This document shows, piece by piece, positions 45,351-55,494 of a DNA stretch of 64,000 nucleotides. How positions within the stretch are numbered: position 1 is the first letter of the stretch; the number at the start of each line of letters is the position of its first letter. The stretch lies in contig NZ_OESG01000014.1 in the NCBI RefSeq assembly GCF_900240945.1, forward strand, positions 1,284,015 through 1,348,014, read 5' to 3'. The position numbers were made by a program, and so were the translations under genes. The notes beneath the pieces were generated by a model. It ran no database searches. It saw only the letters and a program-made list of their open reading frames with translations, and had not been told where the DNA came from. The DNA is from Mycobacterium sp. 3519A (GTDB lineage: Bacteria > Actinomycetota > Actinomycetes > Mycobacteriales > Mycobacteriaceae).

Positions 45351-48300
45351 CTAATGACGCAGCGGCGCCGGGCTCCAGAGTCCGCTACGCGTTGCCGAAC
45401 CGAGATCCAGCCGGGCCGGTTGCGCGTTCGGGTAGTACGGCGTGAGCTGCTGCAGCGCGCCCCAGTCGCGGAACCAGTCGTCCTTCAAATAGGTCGGGAC
45501 GGTGGTGGGCCGCAGCAGCAGTTCGGTGATGCCGAGCGGTCCGCCGCCGAGGTTGTCCATCACCGGCGAGTTGGCCTCCGCGCCGAACCGGTCGGGCAGA
45601 ATGCGCCACTTCGGCACCTCGATGACGCCGTACTGGTGGCCGAACGGCCGTTGGCAGGGGAACGCCATGCCGACGAGCCAGTCGAGCAGCACCGGATCCT
45701 GCGAGCCGACCACTTCCTGCAGAGTGCGCAGGTGCGGGATGCGCGGCGGCGTGACGGCGATCCAGTGCAGCGGGTTGAGGTCGTCGTCGGTGGCCACCAG
45801 GCGGATCTGGGTGGCGTCGCGCGGGATGGCGGCCAACGGTGCCCGCAGGTTGCGCCAGGCAGGCGCGGAGCCCACGTCGGCGAAGCCGACGGATCCCGCG
45901 GGCTGACCCTTGCTGTCGGCCCACTGCACCACGACCTCACCGGGATCGAATCGACCTGCGGCCGATACGACCAGCAGCGGGCCCGCCTCGTCCCGGGGTG
46001 GCAGCCGGTACCACGCCGAGCGCAGCGCGGCAGGCTGCTGAGTGCCCGCGCGCCAACTGCCCATCACCGGGGTGCGTGCCGGATCGAGGTTGTACGGCAG
46101 CCGGGCCTTCGAGCCGTTCACGCCGGCGGCGGCGGTGGTGCCGCCCTCGGTGCCCGCCTCGTTGGCGGTCGTGGCTCCGGTCTCGGTGTCCGCGAAGTTC
46201 GACGTGCCCGGCGACTCCATCACCGGGTCTGCGGACACGTCGGCAGGAATTCCGTTGGGGCCGAAGCCCTGTGCGGTGACCGCGCCGAGCGCCTCACCCA
46301 CCGGCGTGCCGATCGGCGTCAACAATCCGGCGTTGGGATCCGGTTCGACCATCACATCGTTGGCCAGCCCGCAGGTCTTGCCGGTCAGCGCCTCGAGGTT
46401 GGACCGGCCGACGCTCCACGCCGGGAACTGCTCCGTCATCCCCAGCGTCAGGGTCAGCACCTCGAAAATCACCAGCACCCAGGTGGCGATCGCCAACGGC
46501 GACTGCACTATTCGCTGCCAGCGGTGCGTGGTGGGCGGTGAGTTGTCGCGGCCCGAGAAGTGGAACCACGCGGCCACCAGAAGCGCGAGCACCGAAAGGC
46601 CGAGCAGGAAGGTGGTGAAGCCGAAGTGCCACTCGGGGAACTGATTCGACCACGGCACCCCGAAGTTGGAGACGTACCACCACCCGTTGACCGTCGCGAA
46701 CGACAACGCCATCACGAACAGCACCGCCGCGGCGAACATCGCCCGGTTGCGCCGCGACTTCATCGCCGCCCCGGTGACCGCCACCGCGGCCAGCGCACCG
46801 ACGCAACCCGCCAACCCTGCGAACACGCCGAAGTGGTGCGTCCACTTGGTCGGGGTGAACATCATCGCCAGGAACGACATGATCGTGATGCCGACGATGC
46901 GCCGACTCGGCCCCAGCGCGGTGCCGGGAATCCTGCCCTTGCGCAACGACATTGCCACCGACACGGCCAGCGCCAGCAGCAGCGTCAGCACCGCGAACCG
47001 GCGCGCGACCGACCCGTCGGGGCTGGTGGTGAACAAGCGCTCGTAGCGGATGTGTTCGTCGAACCAGCTCAGGCTGGGCCCGACGGCGGATTTGAACGTG
47101 CTGGCCTGGATCTCGCCGATCAGCGTCTGGTCGCGGAAGATCAGGATAATCGTCACGGTGCAGGCGGCCAGGATCGGCGCCAGCAGCGCCAGGTAGCCGA
47201 ACCGCGAGGTATGCCGCGCCACAATCGTTTTCAGCGGGCCGACCGCCACCAGCAGGGCGCCGATGGCCGCGATGCCCGTCGGCCCCGAGAACAGGGTCAG
47301 CGCACCGATGATGATCGCGATCGCCACCGGCAGCATCCGGTTGGTGGCCACCCCGCGCTCGACGGAGCACCAGGTCAGCAGGATGCCAAGGGCAATAATG
47401 GGTTCCGGCCGCAGCCCGTTGTTCAGCGGCAGCCAGAACGCGAGGAACATGCCCGCCGCGGTCCACGCGGCGGCACGGCTGGACTTGACCGCGGCGCCCA
47501 GTCTGGGGATGACTTCCCTGCTGATCAGCCACCAGCACGCCAGCGCCATCACGAGTGTGGGCAGTCGCACCCACGCGCTGTTGGTGCTGACGTGTGCCCA
47601 CAGCGCGAGCAGGTCGTAGTACCAGCCGAACGGCGCTTCCGGTGTGCCGAACCATCGGTAGTAGTTGGCCATGTAGCCGGCGTGCTCGGAGACCCTGGCC
47701 ATGGTCAGGATGTAGCCGTCGTCAGATGTGTTGGCGCCGACGAAGTGCCACCACACCAGAACGGCGGCCACCAACCCGTCCAACCCGGACATCGACCACC
47801 AGCGCGGCGGCAGGAAACGCTTGATCCGTCTGCCGTCGGCGATGTCGAGGACGTGCAGCGCGCCGAGCGCGACGACCGTCATCGCGACGCCGATGATCAT
47901 CGCCAGCATCTTCAGCAGCGTCGGGGAACTGCTGTAACGCGAATCGATCGTCGCCGAGAAACTCAGCCCGGGCGGCGCCGGACCGGAAAGGTCGGTGAAC
48001 ACCCCGACGATCTGCGGCCGGAAGTCGTACCCGCCGCGTTCGCCGCGCAACGGCTTGCCCGCGTCCTCGTCGGCGTCGGGACCCTTCACCAGACCGACGA
48101 ACTCGCCGGTGACCTTGTCGGCGTGTGCGGTGAAGGTGAGGCGTTGACAGGCCGGGCTGAGCACCTGGCTCAGCGGCGCACTGACGACCGGGGTGTTGCG
48201 GACGATGACGAGCAGATCGTTGTTGACGCGCTCGATCAGCAGACCGCGGTCGACGGCTTTCGGTGCCTGCTTCGGCACCGTCGACAGCAGCACGGTTTTG

Positions 48301-48584
48301 CCGGGACCGGTCAGCCCTGCCGCGGTGCTGCACGGTACGGAGATGGTCAGGTCGGTGGCGACGTATCCGATCAGCGGCGCGTTGACGCTCTGCAGCACAC
48401 CGTTCTGCGGCCAGTTCAGCTGCGCGGTGGTCTGGGTGACCGGCAGCAAGGGCGTCGCGATTGCCAGCGCGGCGCCGAGCAGCCCGGCCACGATGGCGAG
48501 CAGCCGCGCGGTGCGATGGTTGCCCGCGACGGTCACGGGGCTTGATGGTAATTGGCCAACATGTGCCGGCGCTCTTGTGGCCAT
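45351..48584 (-). CDS. embC: arabinosyltransferase EmbC
   Basis: A 1,077-residue GT-C arabinosyltransferase responsible for the arabinan of lipoarabinomannan. It carries [13 protein letters not shown] in the first large loop, the typical proline-rich [11 protein letters not shown] segment, and a C-terminal carbohydrate-binding domain ending [11 protein letters not shown]. Sequence and order (aftA-embC-embA-embB) match Rv3793. The ATG at 48584 shares a base with the stop of a 27-codon ORF, which in turn overlaps the aftA stop. This suggests continuous ribosome transit across the genes. Confidence 0.97.
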   Translation of the reverse strand: MATRAPAHVGQLPSSPVTVAGNHRTARLLAIVAGLLGAALAIATPLLPVTQTTAQLNWPQNGVLQSVNAPLIGYVATDLTISVPCSTAAGLTGPGKTVLLSTVPKQAPKAVDRGLLIERVNNDLLVIVRNTPVVSAPLSQVLSPACQRLTFTAHADKVTGEFVGLVKGPDADEDAGKPLRGERGGYDFRPQIVGVFTDLSGPAPPGLSFSATIDSRYSSSPTLLKMLAMIIGVAMTVVALGALHVLDIADGRRIKRFLPPRWWSMSGLDGLVAAVLVWWHFVGANTSDDGYILTMARVSEHAGYMANYYRWFGTPEAPFGWYYDLLALWAHVSTNSAWVRLPTLVMALACWWLISREVIPRLGAAVKSSRAAAWTAAGMFLAFWLPLNNGLRPEPIIALGILLTWCSVERGVATNRMLPVAIAIIIGALTLFSGPTGIAAIGALLVAVGPLKTIVARHTSRFGYLALLAPILAACTVTIILIFRDQTLIGEIQASTFKSAVGPSLSWFDEHIRYERLFTTSPDGSVARRFAVLTLLLALAVSVAMSLRKGRIPGTALGPSRRIVGITIMSFLAMMFTPTKWTHHFGVFAGLAGCVGALAAVAVTGAAMKSRRNRAMFAAAVLFVMALSFATVNGWWYVSNFGVPWSNQFPEWHFGFTTFLLGLSVLALLVAAWFHFSGRDNSPPTTHRWQRIVQSPLAIATWVLVIFEVLTLTLGMTEQFPAWSVGRSNLEALTGKTCGLANDVMVEPDPNAGLLTPIGTPVGEALGAVTAQGFGPNGIPADVSADPVMESPGTSNFADTETGATTANEAGTEGGTTAAAGVNGSKARLPYNLDPARTPVMGSWRAGTQQPAALRSAWYRLPPRDEAGPLLVVSAAGRFDPGEVVVQWADSKGQPAGSVGFADVGSAPAWRNLRAPLAAIPRDATQIRLVATDDDLNPLHWIAVTPPRIPHLRTLQEVVGSQDPVLLDWLVGMAFPCQRPFGHQYGVIEVPKWRILPDRFGAEANSPVMDNLGGGPLGITELLLRPTTVPTYLKDDWFRDWGALQQLTPYYPNAQPARLDLGSATRSGLWSPAPLRH

Positions 48585-48667
48585 CAGCGCCCTACGCTTC
48601 CGCGAGACTGCAGTTTCCGAGAGAAAGTGCGAGTAGACCGCTCAACAACTACAGTTTCGGCGCTCAT
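48584..48667 (-). CDS. putative 27-residue ORF coupling aftA to embC
   Basis: ATG at 48667 overlaps the aftA stop (ATGA). The frame runs 27 sense codons and its TGA (48586-48584) overlaps the embC ATG as TGATG. It encodes [20 protein letters not shown] and a short basic tail, resembling no family I know. It may be a leader-type ORF that keeps ribosomes moving between aftA and embC, or a chance frame. The 79-bp gap also has two similar GAAACTG(T/C)AGT motifs. Confidence 0.3.
   Translation of the reverse strand: MSAETVVVERSTRTFSRKLQSRGSVGR
48607..48660 (-). repeat. paired GAAACTG(T/C)AGT motifs between aftA and embC
   Basis: On the plus strand ACTGCAGTTTCCG (48607-48619) and ACTACAGTTTCGG (48648-48660) match at 11 of 13 positions and lie in the same orientation 41 bp apart, about four helical turns. 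They could be a regulator site for embC, or echo of codon repetition. Function unknown. Confidence 0.4.
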
Positions 48668-50526
48668 TTGCCCGGTTCCGTCCTGATCGCCAACACGAAC
48701 GGCCCGACGGTGGAGACGTCGAAGCGCGGGTCGTCGAACAGCTTCTTGTCGAGGGTGACGTGGTAGCGGCGGACGTTCGGCTGATTCGGGTAGACGTCCG
48801 AGGCCAGCCGCAGGGTGTAGGTGTCGTTGGCGCCGCGGCGCATCAGGAACACGGTCGGCGGCTTCCACGGCAGCTTGTCCAGCGCGGCGATGAACTGGTC
48901 CGCGGTGTCCAGCGTGGCCCAGCTCTCGATCGCCGCGGCGCGCTGGTCGAACTGCGCAAGCGGGTTGGCGTAGTGCGACGTCAGCCCCTGGAAGCCGTAG
49001 TACGGGTAGTACGACAGGAAGCTGTAATCGGCCGTCAGCACCACGATCTCGTCGCGCGGCAGCCCGGTGGTCCGCAGAATCTTGTCGTCGATCTCGCGGT
49101 AGTACTGCTCGGCGCCTGGCGGGCGACGGTCGGCGCGTTGGCCATGGCCGTCGGTGTCGGTGTAGGCGACGACGATGTCGGAGCGCAGCACGTCGGGAAT
49201 GTCCTGGCTGAACGTCAGCGCGCCGATCGCGCCGAGGGTGGCCGCGGCCGCCACGACCCGACGCGAGTTCTCCGGCCTGACCCTTGCCGCCAGCGCGCGG
49301 GTGATGTCGATGAACCCGAACGCGCCCGCCGCGGTCAACAGGATCGTCAGCGTCGGCTGCAGCCGGAACGACAACAGCGTGGTGCCCAACAAGGTGGTCA
49401 GCATCGACAGCAGCGACCACGCGTAGACCGCGAGCACCGCGATGGCAAGCGCACCGGCGCGCGTCGACGTGCGGGCGTAGACCACCAGCCACAGCGTGCC
49501 CACCATGCACAGCGCGCCGAGCAAGGTGAAGTGCAGCATCGGGAATTCCAGCTGCGCACCGGCCGACGGCAGATAGTGCTGCGCGGTACCCGAATCCGCG
49601 GGGTGTCCGTTGACCGCGGCGATCAGATACGGCCCCCACCCGAGAAGCGAGATGGCCCCGGCGATCACGGCGATCACCGCGCCCCTGATCAATGGGTCCA
49701 GCCGTTTACGGGACGCCGCCAACAGCACTCCCATAATCGCCAGCGTGAACGCGGCGTAGACGAACAGCAGCGTGTAGAGCAGCGCGGCGACACCGAGGAA
49801 GACACCCGTGGCGATGACGGCCGCCCATCCGCCGTTGCGTGTCGCTCCCCGCAGGCCCGACCACGCCAGCACGAACACCGGCGGCAGCAGCACCGAGATG
49901 ATGGCGGCGTACGGTTCGGTCGGCGAGTAGGCCAGCGCCGCCGCAGCCGTCGCCGTCGCAACGATCAACGCGTACTCGAAGCGAACCATGTTGGCCCACA
50001 ACACAAGAGCCAGCACCACGGCGATCGTGATCGAGATGATCGCCCAGGGCTTGAACATCTCCCACGCGGGCGTACCGGTCAGTGCCGCCAGCCTGCCGCC
50101 CACCCAGAACCAGCCCGGTGGATAGAAGGGCGGCAGACCGTAATAGGTCATGTCGTGCGGACCGGCCGTATCGGTGAGCCGGGTCAGATACTCCGTGCGG
50201 AACTGCTGGTCGACCGAGATGCCGAACAGGTAGAGCTTGGTGGCGCCAAGCGGCATCGCCAACGTGACCACCGCGAACGCGGCCGTGAACACCAGCGCCG
50301 CGACCTTCGCCACCAGTTGGCGCCCTCGACGCCAGAGCCAGCCGCTGGCGAATATGCCTGCCAGACAACCGAACTGGCCCACAGTGGTCAGCGCGTGCAA
50401 CTGGTTCGACGAGTTGTACGCAGGCCACTCCACCCGCGATATCGCCGCAAGCGAGATCACCGCAACCACCACCGCCACGACGACCGCCACCGCCATCTGG
50501 CCAAGGACGGCCAGCGCGCCGCGCAT
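48664..50526 (-). CDS. aftA: galactan 5-O-arabinofuranosyltransferase AftA
   Basis: A 620-residue GT-C membrane enzyme that primes the galactan with the first arabinofuranose units from decaprenyl-phospho-arabinose. It has an N-terminal set of about 11-13 helices. The conserved [13 protein letters not shown] loop holds the donor motif, followed by [12 protein letters not shown] periplasmic C-terminal domain contains [12 protein letters not shown]. The ATG at 50526 is chosen because it shares a base with the dprE2 stop (TGATG) and gives a hydrophobic N-terminus as in Rv3792. The longer open frame lies within dprE2. Confidence 0.95.
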   Translation of the reverse strand: MRGALAVLGQMAVAVVVAVVVAVISLAAISRVEWPAYNSSNQLHALTTVGQFGCLAGIFASGWLWRRGRQLVAKVAALVFTAAFAVVTLAMPLGATKLYLFGISVDQQFRTEYLTRLTDTAGPHDMTYYGLPPFYPPGWFWVGGRLAALTGTPAWEMFKPWAIISITIAVVLALVLWANMVRFEYALIVATATAAAALAYSPTEPYAAIISVLLPPVFVLAWSGLRGATRNGGWAAVIATGVFLGVAALLYTLLFVYAAFTLAIMGVLLAASRKRLDPLIRGAVIAVIAGAISLLGWGPYLIAAVNGHPADSGTAQHYLPSAGAQLEFPMLHFTLLGALCMVGTLWLVVYARTSTRAGALAIAVLAVYAWSLLSMLTTLLGTTLLSFRLQPTLTILLTAAGAFGFIDITRALAARVRPENSRRVVAAAATLGAIGALTFSQDIPDVLRSDIVVAYTDTDGHGQRADRRPPGAEQYYREIDDKILRTTGLPRDEIVVLTADYSFLSYYPYYGFQGLTSHYANPLAQFDQRAAAIESWATLDTADQFIAALDKLPWKPPTVFLMRRGANDTYTLRLASDVYPNQPNVRRYHVTLDKKLFDDPRFDVSTVGPFVLAIRTEPGK

Positions 50527-51308
50527 CAGATGGGGAGCTTGCGGAAGATGGGCCGCGGAATGTGTCGCAACACCATCATCACGTACCTGAACGCCCCCGG
50601 CGCCCATACCAGTTCCTTGCCCTTGGCCGATGCCGTGACCGCCAACTCGGCGACGTACTCCTTGTCGACGGTGAACGGCGCTTCCTTGGTGCCCGTCGCC
50701 TTCCAATGCGCGACGGTCGTGCTGGTGCGCACCTGTCCGGGCCTGATCACCAGCACCCGAACCCCGAACTCCCGCAACGCTTCCCCGAGGCCGAGATAGA
50801 AGCCGTCGAGACCGGCCTTGGTGGACCCGTAGACGAAGTTGGATCGCCGCACTCGCTCACCGGCGGCGGAGCTCATCGCGATGATCTGACCGAAGCCCTG
50901 CGCCTTCATCTTCTCGCCGAGCAGCACGCCGACGGAAACCGCTGCGGTGTAGTTGATCTCGGCGATCTGTACGGCTTTGCGCTGGTTCTGCCACAGCTCC
51001 TCGGCGTCGCCGAGCAGGCCGAACGCCACGATCGCCACGTCGACGTCGCCTCCCGCGAACGCGGCGTCGATGACCTTGGGATGGCTTTCGGTGTCGATGC
51101 CGTCGAAATCGATCCACTCGACGGACTTGGCGCCAGCCTCTTTCATCGCCGCGATCGCTTTGTCTTTGCCGGGGTGGTCCGGCAGATCGGCCAGCACGAT
51201 GCGGGCGTGCGCGTTGCGCAGATAGCGCTCGCAGATGGCAAGCCCGATCTCGGACGTGCCGCCGAGCAGCAGAATGGTCTGGGGGTTACCCACGGCGTCA
51301 AGCACCAT
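50526..51308 (-). CDS. dprE2: decaprenylphospho-2-keto-D-erythro-pentose reductase DprE2
   Basis: A 260-residue short-chain dehydrogenase. It reduces the 2-keto intermediate made by DprE1 to decaprenyl-phospho-arabinofuranose, the only arabinose donor of mycobacteria. The cofactor motif G-G-T-S-E-I-G is at about residues 16-22. The catalytic S-S-A-A-G...Y-G-S-T-K motif (Y-x-x-x-K) is near residue 160. It starts at ATG 51308 directly abutting the dprE1 stop and shares a base with aftA. It matches Rv3791. Confidence 0.97.
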   Translation of the reverse strand: MVLDAVGNPQTILLLGGTSEIGLAICERYLRNAHARIVLADLPDHPGKDKAIAAMKEAGAKSVEWIDFDGIDTESHPKVIDAAFAGGDVDVAIVAFGLLGDAEELWQNQRKAVQIAEINYTAAVSVGVLLGEKMKAQGFGQIIAMSSAAGERVRRSNFVYGSTKAGLDGFYLGLGEALREFGVRVLVIRPGQVRTSTTVAHWKATGTKEAPFTVDKEYVAELAVTASAKGKELVWAPGAFRYVMMVLRHIPRPIFRKLPI

Positions 51309-52670
51309 CTAGAGCAGCTCCAAGCGTCGGGCCATGTCGGAGGCGAATACACCGTTGGGATCCACCTTGCGGCGCACGGCAATCCATTCGTCGATTCGCG
51401 GGTACATGGCGTGGAAGGTCTCGGCCGTGGTGCGGTTGTCCTTGGCGGTGTACAGCTTGCCGCCGAACTCCAGCACGCGACGGTCGAGTTCGTTGAGGAA
51501 CTCGTTGAGGCCGGGCTTGATCTGGAAGTCGACGCAGACGTTCCAGCCGGGGATCGGGAAGCTCAGCGGCGCTTGGTTGCCCGGCCCGAACAGTTTGAAC
51601 ACGTTGAGGAACGAGTAGTGGCCCGACTTCTGGATGTCGTACATGATGCCCTTGAACGCGTCGACGGCTTCGGTGGGCACCACGAACTGGTATTGGCCGA
51701 AACCCGCTGAGCCGTAAGCACGGTTCCATTCGCCGACCATGTCCAGCGGATGGTAGAACTGCGTCAGATTCTGCGCCTTGCCGCGATAGGTTTTACCCAT
51801 CCGGTACCAGACCTCGGTCATGGCGCCGAAGATCACCTTGTTGCCCAGTCCGCTGGGAAACACATCAGGCGTCGTGAAGTACTGCGGCGCATCGAATTTC
51901 AGCGGGTCGCGCTGTAGCTTCTTCGGCAATTGGTCGACCGTCGCCAGCGATCCGCGGGAGATCACCGCGCGGCCGAGCTTCGGCGGCGGGCTGATCGCGT
52001 CGAACCAACCCGACGAATAGGTGTAGTTGTCCTCGCTGCCGTCGCTGTGGAACGCGATGGTCTCGTCGAGGCCGGACGTCACGTCGCCGTCGGCGATGAA
52101 GTACGCCGTCTCGGTGGGCGTCATCGCGATGGTCGCCCGCAGGATGATGCCGGTCAGGCCGTTGCCGCCGACGGTCGCCCAGAACAACTCGGACTCCGGG
52201 CCGTCCGGGGTGAGTTTCCGGATCTCACCGTCGGCGGTGAGCAGATCCATTGAGCGGACGTGGTTGCCGAAGCTGCCCGCGCTGTGGTGGTTTTTGCCGT
52301 GGATGTCGCAGGCGATGGCGCCGCCGACGGTGACCTGCCTGGTGCCGGGCAGCACCGGGACCCACAGCCCGAGCGGCAGCGCGGCCCGCATCAGTTGGTC
52401 GAGATTGACGCCCGCGTCGACATCCACCAAGTGGGTGTCGCTGTCCATGGTGTGGATGCGGTTCAGCGCGGTCATGTCGACGACGAGGCCGCCGCCGTTC
52501 TGCGCGTTGTCCCCGTACGACCGACCCAACCCGCGCGCGATGACGCCGCGGTTGTCGGCCTGCGACACCGCCTTCGCGATCACCTCGGGGTCCGGCGTCG
52601 ACAGCACCTGCGCGACGCTCGGCGCGGTGCGAGCCCAGCCGGTGAGCCGCCGGGTAGTGGTCTCAAACAT
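51309..52670 (-). CDS. dprE1: decaprenylphosphoryl-beta-D-ribose oxidase DprE1
   Basis: A 453-residue FAD-dependent oxidase of the VAO type that oxidises decaprenyl-phospho-ribose at C2. The FAD-binding half shows [16 protein letters not shown] and [22 protein letters not shown]. The substrate domain has Cys379 in P-G-W-N-V-C-V-D-F, equivalent to Cys387 of M. tuberculosis that benzothiazinones bind covalently. Lys410 (A-K-D) is equivalent to Lys418. The protein should thus be benzothiazinone-sensitive by that criterion. It is adjacent to dprE2 without a gap. Matches Rv3790. Confidence 0.98.
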   Translation of the reverse strand: MFETTTRRLTGWARTAPSVAQVLSTPDPEVIAKAVSQADNRGVIARGLGRSYGDNAQNGGGLVVDMTALNRIHTMDSDTHLVDVDAGVNLDQLMRAALPLGLWVPVLPGTRQVTVGGAIACDIHGKNHHSAGSFGNHVRSMDLLTADGEIRKLTPDGPESELFWATVGGNGLTGIILRATIAMTPTETAYFIADGDVTSGLDETIAFHSDGSEDNYTYSSGWFDAISPPPKLGRAVISRGSLATVDQLPKKLQRDPLKFDAPQYFTTPDVFPSGLGNKVIFGAMTEVWYRMGKTYRGKAQNLTQFYHPLDMVGEWNRAYGSAGFGQYQFVVPTEAVDAFKGIMYDIQKSGHYSFLNVFKLFGPGNQAPLSFPIPGWNVCVDFQIKPGLNEFLNELDRRVLEFGGKLYTAKDNRTTAETFHAMYPRIDEWIAVRRKVDPNGVFASDMARRLELL

Positions 52671-52701
52671 CGTGACGAGGGTACCGCCTGGCGGCGGGGG
52701 C

Positions 52702-53115
52702 TCAGCGCAGCCGGAAAATGACCGCCCGCTGGATTATGAAGTTGATCACAGTCGCCGTGCCCTGGGCGATGACGAAGGCAACAAGTACCGCCCACGCCTT
52801 GTAGTCGAACAGGTGTAGGACGAAATGGTTCAGTCCGACCTGCACCGCGAAGGTCACGCCGTAGAGCACCATGACCGCGATGAACCGGGCGGTACTCGGC
52901 TCGGCCTGAAACGTCCAGCGCCGGTTGATCAGGTAGGCCGTGATGGTCCCGAACACGAAGCTGATGGCCTTGGCCAGGTCGACCTGTAGGCCCACGGCCT
53001 TGTAGAGCAGCATATAGAGACCGAAGTCGACGACCGCCGCAATTCCGCCGGTGACTAGGAAGCGCCACACCTGGGTTTTCAGCGTCAGGTTCGCGGACAT
53101 CAAGGGCTCGGCCAC
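52702..53115 (-). CDS. GtrA-family membrane protein (Rv3789 homologue)
   Basis: A 137-residue four-helix membrane protein of the GtrA family. Conserved [12 protein letters not shown], the N-R-R-W-T-F signature and [11 protein letters not shown] are present. Rv3789 was first proposed as a decaprenyl-phospho-arabinose flippase and later as an anchor recruiting AftA, so its exact role is debated. GTG 53115 is used. ATG at 53100 is an alternative start closer to the Rv3789 N-terminus. It lies 31 bp upstream of dprE1 and only 9 bp downstream of the MocR gene. Confidence 0.92.
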   Translation of the reverse strand: MAEPLMSANLTLKTQVWRFLVTGGIAAVVDFGLYMLLYKAVGLQVDLAKAISFVFGTITAYLINRRWTFQAEPSTARFIAVMVLYGVTFAVQVGLNHFVLHLFDYKAWAVLVAFVIAQGTATVINFIIQRAVIFRLR

Positions 53116-53124
53116 CCGGGCAGC

Positions 53125-54537
53125 TTAGCCAGCCAAGCTGCTGGCCCTCAGCACCGTGCACAGCGCCTCCACCGCGGCGGCGAACGCGTGCTCGGAGGGC
53201 GCGGCGAAGCCGACGACGATCCCGTCGCGGTCGGGGACGTCCTGGCCGGCCAGCGGATGGCGCATCCGTGACAACCCATGCAGCGCGATGCCTGCCTCCC
53301 CGGCCCGACGCAGCACCTCGGGTTCGCTGCCGTCGGGAAGTGTCAGCAGCGCGTTGACACCGGCGGCAAGGCCGCTGATCTCGACGTCGAAGCCCCTCAG
53401 CGCCTCGACGAGGGCGTCGCGCCGCCGTCGGTATCGCGCCCGCATCTTGCGGATGTGGCGGTCGTACTGGCCGCTGCTGATGAAGTCGGCCATGGTGAGC
53501 TGGCTGATCGCGTCGACGTAGAACTGATGGCCGCCCCCGGCCTCGATCACCGGTTCGATGAGGTCCTCCGGCAGCGCCATCCAGCCGATCCGCAGCGTCT
53601 GCGACAGGGCTTTACTCGCCGATCCCAGGTATGCGACATGGTCCGGGTCCAGCGCCTGCAGCGCGCCGATGGGCTGTCGGTCGTATCGGAACTCGCCGTC
53701 GTAGTCGTCGTCGAAGATGTAGCCTCCCGTGCGCTGCGCCCATTCGACGACGGCCGTGCGCCGCGCTGGATGCAGTGCGACGCCCTGCGGGTTGTGATGG
53801 GCGGGGGTGAGCACCACCGCGCGCACGTCGAGAGCATCGAGATCGCTTACCACGGCGCCGTTTTCGTCAAGGCCGATCGGCAGGGTCGATACCCCGATGG
53901 CGGAGATGGCGTCGCGGAAGATGTGCAGCGCGTAAGCCTCGACGGCGATCGGTCCGCCGACGGCGCGCGCCAGCAGTTCGATCGCATGCCGGACGCCGGC
54001 ACAGATCACGATGGACTCCGCCGAGGTGCGCACGCCGCGAGCCCGGGTGAGGTATTCGGCGAGGGCCCCGCGAAGTTCGGGCCGCCCGCGCGGATCACCC
54101 ATCCGCAGCGCATCGGTGGGCGCGTTCGTCAGGGCCCTGCGGGTCGCGGCCACCCATGCGGCGCGGGGAAACTCCGACACGTCGGGCGAACCGGGCATCA
54201 GGTCGTGGGTTGGGACGACGCGAACACCGCGCGGGATCGCGGGCGCGCCGGTGCCTGCAACGTTGACCACCCATGTGCCGGCGCCCTGCCTGGACGCGAG
54301 CCAGCCTTCTGCGACCAGTTCGGCGTACGCCTCGGCAACGGTGTTACGAGCCAATCCGAGGTCGGCGGCCAGGGTGCGCGACGGCGGCAGCATCGTGCCG
54401 GGTGTCAGGCGACCGGAGCGCACGGCGTCCCGCAGGGCGGTGAGCAGCAGTTCCCGCGCACCGCGGGTGCCGGGCGTGATGGTCGGCCCAAGATCGAGAT
54501 GGAGATCACGGCTCCCCGAATTGGCCCACGATTCCAT
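53125..54537 (-). CDS. MocR/PdxR-type transcriptional regulator (GntR HTH plus aminotransferase-like domain)
   Basis: A 470-residue fusion protein. The N-terminal winged-helix GntR domain (about residues 20-90) shows M-L-P-P-S-R-T-L-A-A-D-L-G-L-A-R-N-T-V. The fold-type-I aminotransferase-like domain shows P-A-H-H-N-P-Q-G-V and D-D-D-Y-D-G-E-F-R-Y. The PLP lysine is in G-S-A-S-K-A-L-S. Such regulators sense pyridoxal phosphate or amino compounds and often control a divergent gene. Here the divergent genes are two AhpD-like genes. ATG 54537 is preferred; the open frame further upstream overlaps the promoter. With only 9 bp to gtrA it also heads the arabinan gene run. Confidence 0.9.
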   Translation of the reverse strand: MESWANSGSRDLHLDLGPTITPGTRGARELLLTALRDAVRSGRLTPGTMLPPSRTLAADLGLARNTVAEAYAELVAEGWLASRQGAGTWVVNVAGTGAPAIPRGVRVVPTHDLMPGSPDVSEFPRAAWVAATRRALTNAPTDALRMGDPRGRPELRGALAEYLTRARGVRTSAESIVICAGVRHAIELLARAVGGPIAVEAYALHIFRDAISAIGVSTLPIGLDENGAVVSDLDALDVRAVVLTPAHHNPQGVALHPARRTAVVEWAQRTGGYIFDDDYDGEFRYDRQPIGALQALDPDHVAYLGSASKALSQTLRIGWMALPEDLIEPVIEAGGGHQFYVDAISQLTMADFISSGQYDRHIRKMRARYRRRRDALVEALRGFDVEISGLAAGVNALLTLPDGSEPEVLRRAGEAGIALHGLSRMRHPLAGQDVPDRDGIVVGFAAPSEHAFAAAVEALCTVLRASSLAG

Positions 54538-54586
54538 AGTGAAATTGAACCATGTAGATGGGACTTTGACGGCTAGCGTCGACGGT
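54538..54586. promoter_or_regulatory. divergent promoter/operator between the MocR gene and the AhpD-like pair
   Basis: A 49-bp shared region. TAGCGT (54574-54579) stands 7 nt before ATG 54587 as a leaderless -10. The near-palindrome GACGGCTAGCGTC (54568-54580) overlaps it and may be the regulator's site. Binding by the MocR protein is inferred from the divergent arrangement. Confidence 0.4.
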
Positions 54587-55054
54587 ATGACAACGACACT
54601 GGACAGCTTGGCCACCGGCCGGCTGAGGATCTACAAGACGTCGCCGGAGTTGTACGACGCGATGATGGCGCTGAGCACCGCGGCGGCGAAGGACGTCGAA
54701 CCGGAACTCGGCGAGCTGATCAAGATCCGCGCCTCGCAGATCAACCACTGCGCGTTCTGCCTCGATATGCACACGCGCGACGCCCGCAAGCACGGCGTCA
54801 GCGACCAGAAGCTGGACGTGCTCGCGGCCTGGGAAGAGGCAGGCGACTTGTTCACCGAGCGTGAGCGCGCGGCGCTGGCGCTGACCGAGGCCGTCACCGA
54901 ACTCGGCAACGGCCATGTTCCCGACGAGGTGTATGCAAGGGCCGCAGCGGTTTTCACCGAACGTGAGCTGGGTCAGGTGATCGCGATGGCGGTCACGATC
55001 AACGCGTGGAACCGCATCAACGTGACCATCCGCCTCGAACCGCCGCGCCGATGA
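54587..55054 (+). CDS. carboxymuconolactone decarboxylase/AhpD-like alkylhydroperoxidase
   Basis: A 155-residue all-helical CMD-family protein. The AhpD-type redox motif is H-C-A-F-C-L-D-M-H with Cys55, Cys58 and His62, so a peroxidase or thiol-redox function is more likely than decarboxylation. ATG 54587 has a leaderless-type -10 and matches the length of relatives. It forms a tandem pair with the next gene through a 4-bp ATGA overlap. Divergent from the MocR regulator, which probably controls it. Confidence 0.88.
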   Translation: MTTTLDSLATGRLRIYKTSPELYDAMMALSTAAAKDVEPELGELIKIRASQINHCAFCLDMHTRDARKHGVSDQKLDVLAAWEEAGDLFTERERAALALTEAVTELGNGHVPDEVYARAAAVFTERELGQVIAMAVTINAWNRINVTIRLEPPRR

Positions 55055-55494
55055 GCCGCCGGATCAACCTGAACCGGGTATCGCCCGAGGTGTACGAGGC
55101 GATGGTGACGCTGAACGCCGCGGCGGCGAAGGACCTCGACCCGGATCTGGCCGAGCTGATCAAGATTCGGGCGTCGCAGATGAACCACTGCGCGTTCTGC
55201 CTCGACATGCACAGCACCGACGCCCGCAAGCGCGGGATCAGCGAGCAGAAGCTGACCCTGTTGCCTGCCTGGCAGGAGGCCGAGGGCGTCTACACCGAGC
55301 AGGAGCAGGCGGCGCTGACGTTGACGGAGGAGATGACCGATCTCACCCGCCACCACGTCTCCGACGAGGTGTACGCCCGTGCGGCAGCGGCGTTCTCGGA
55401 ACGTGAGCTGGGTCAGGTGATCGCGATGGCGCTGACCATCAACGCGTGGAACCGCATCGGGGTGACCACACGCCTGCCGCTGCCGAAGCACTAG
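55051..55494 (+). CDS. carboxymuconolactone decarboxylase/AhpD-like protein, tandem paralogue
   Basis: A 147-residue paralogue of the previous gene, with the same I-R-A-S-Q-x-N-H-C-A-F-C-L-D-M-H motif (Cys47, Cys50, His54) and the same V-I-A-M-A-x-T-I-N-A-W-N-R-I C-terminal helix. The two proteins are clearly a tandem duplication. ATG 55051 overlaps the upstream stop. AhpD-like proteins form homo-oligomers, so a hetero-oligomer of the two is possible. Its 3' end overlaps the convergent PAP2 gene by 4 bp. Confidence 0.87.
   Translation: MSRRINLNRVSPEVYEAMVTLNAAAAKDLDPDLAELIKIRASQMNHCAFCLDMHSTDARKRGISEQKLTLLPAWQEAEGVYTEQEQAALTLTEEMTDLTRHHVSDEVYARAAAAFSERELGQVIAMALTINAWNRIGVTTRLPLPKH

Noticed and set aside
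46560..48545. A 661-codon open frame antisense to embC, and similar long antisense frames under embA, embB and aftA
   Set aside because: High-GC coding DNA leaves long stop-free antisense frames. The translations are Arg/Gly/His/Asp-rich low-complexity with no domain, and the opposite strand encodes Emb proteins throughout.
55006..55050. Longer N-terminus for the second AhpD-like gene
   Set aside because: It would lie in the coding sequence of the first paralogue. ATG 55051 overlaps that gene's stop and fits the family length.
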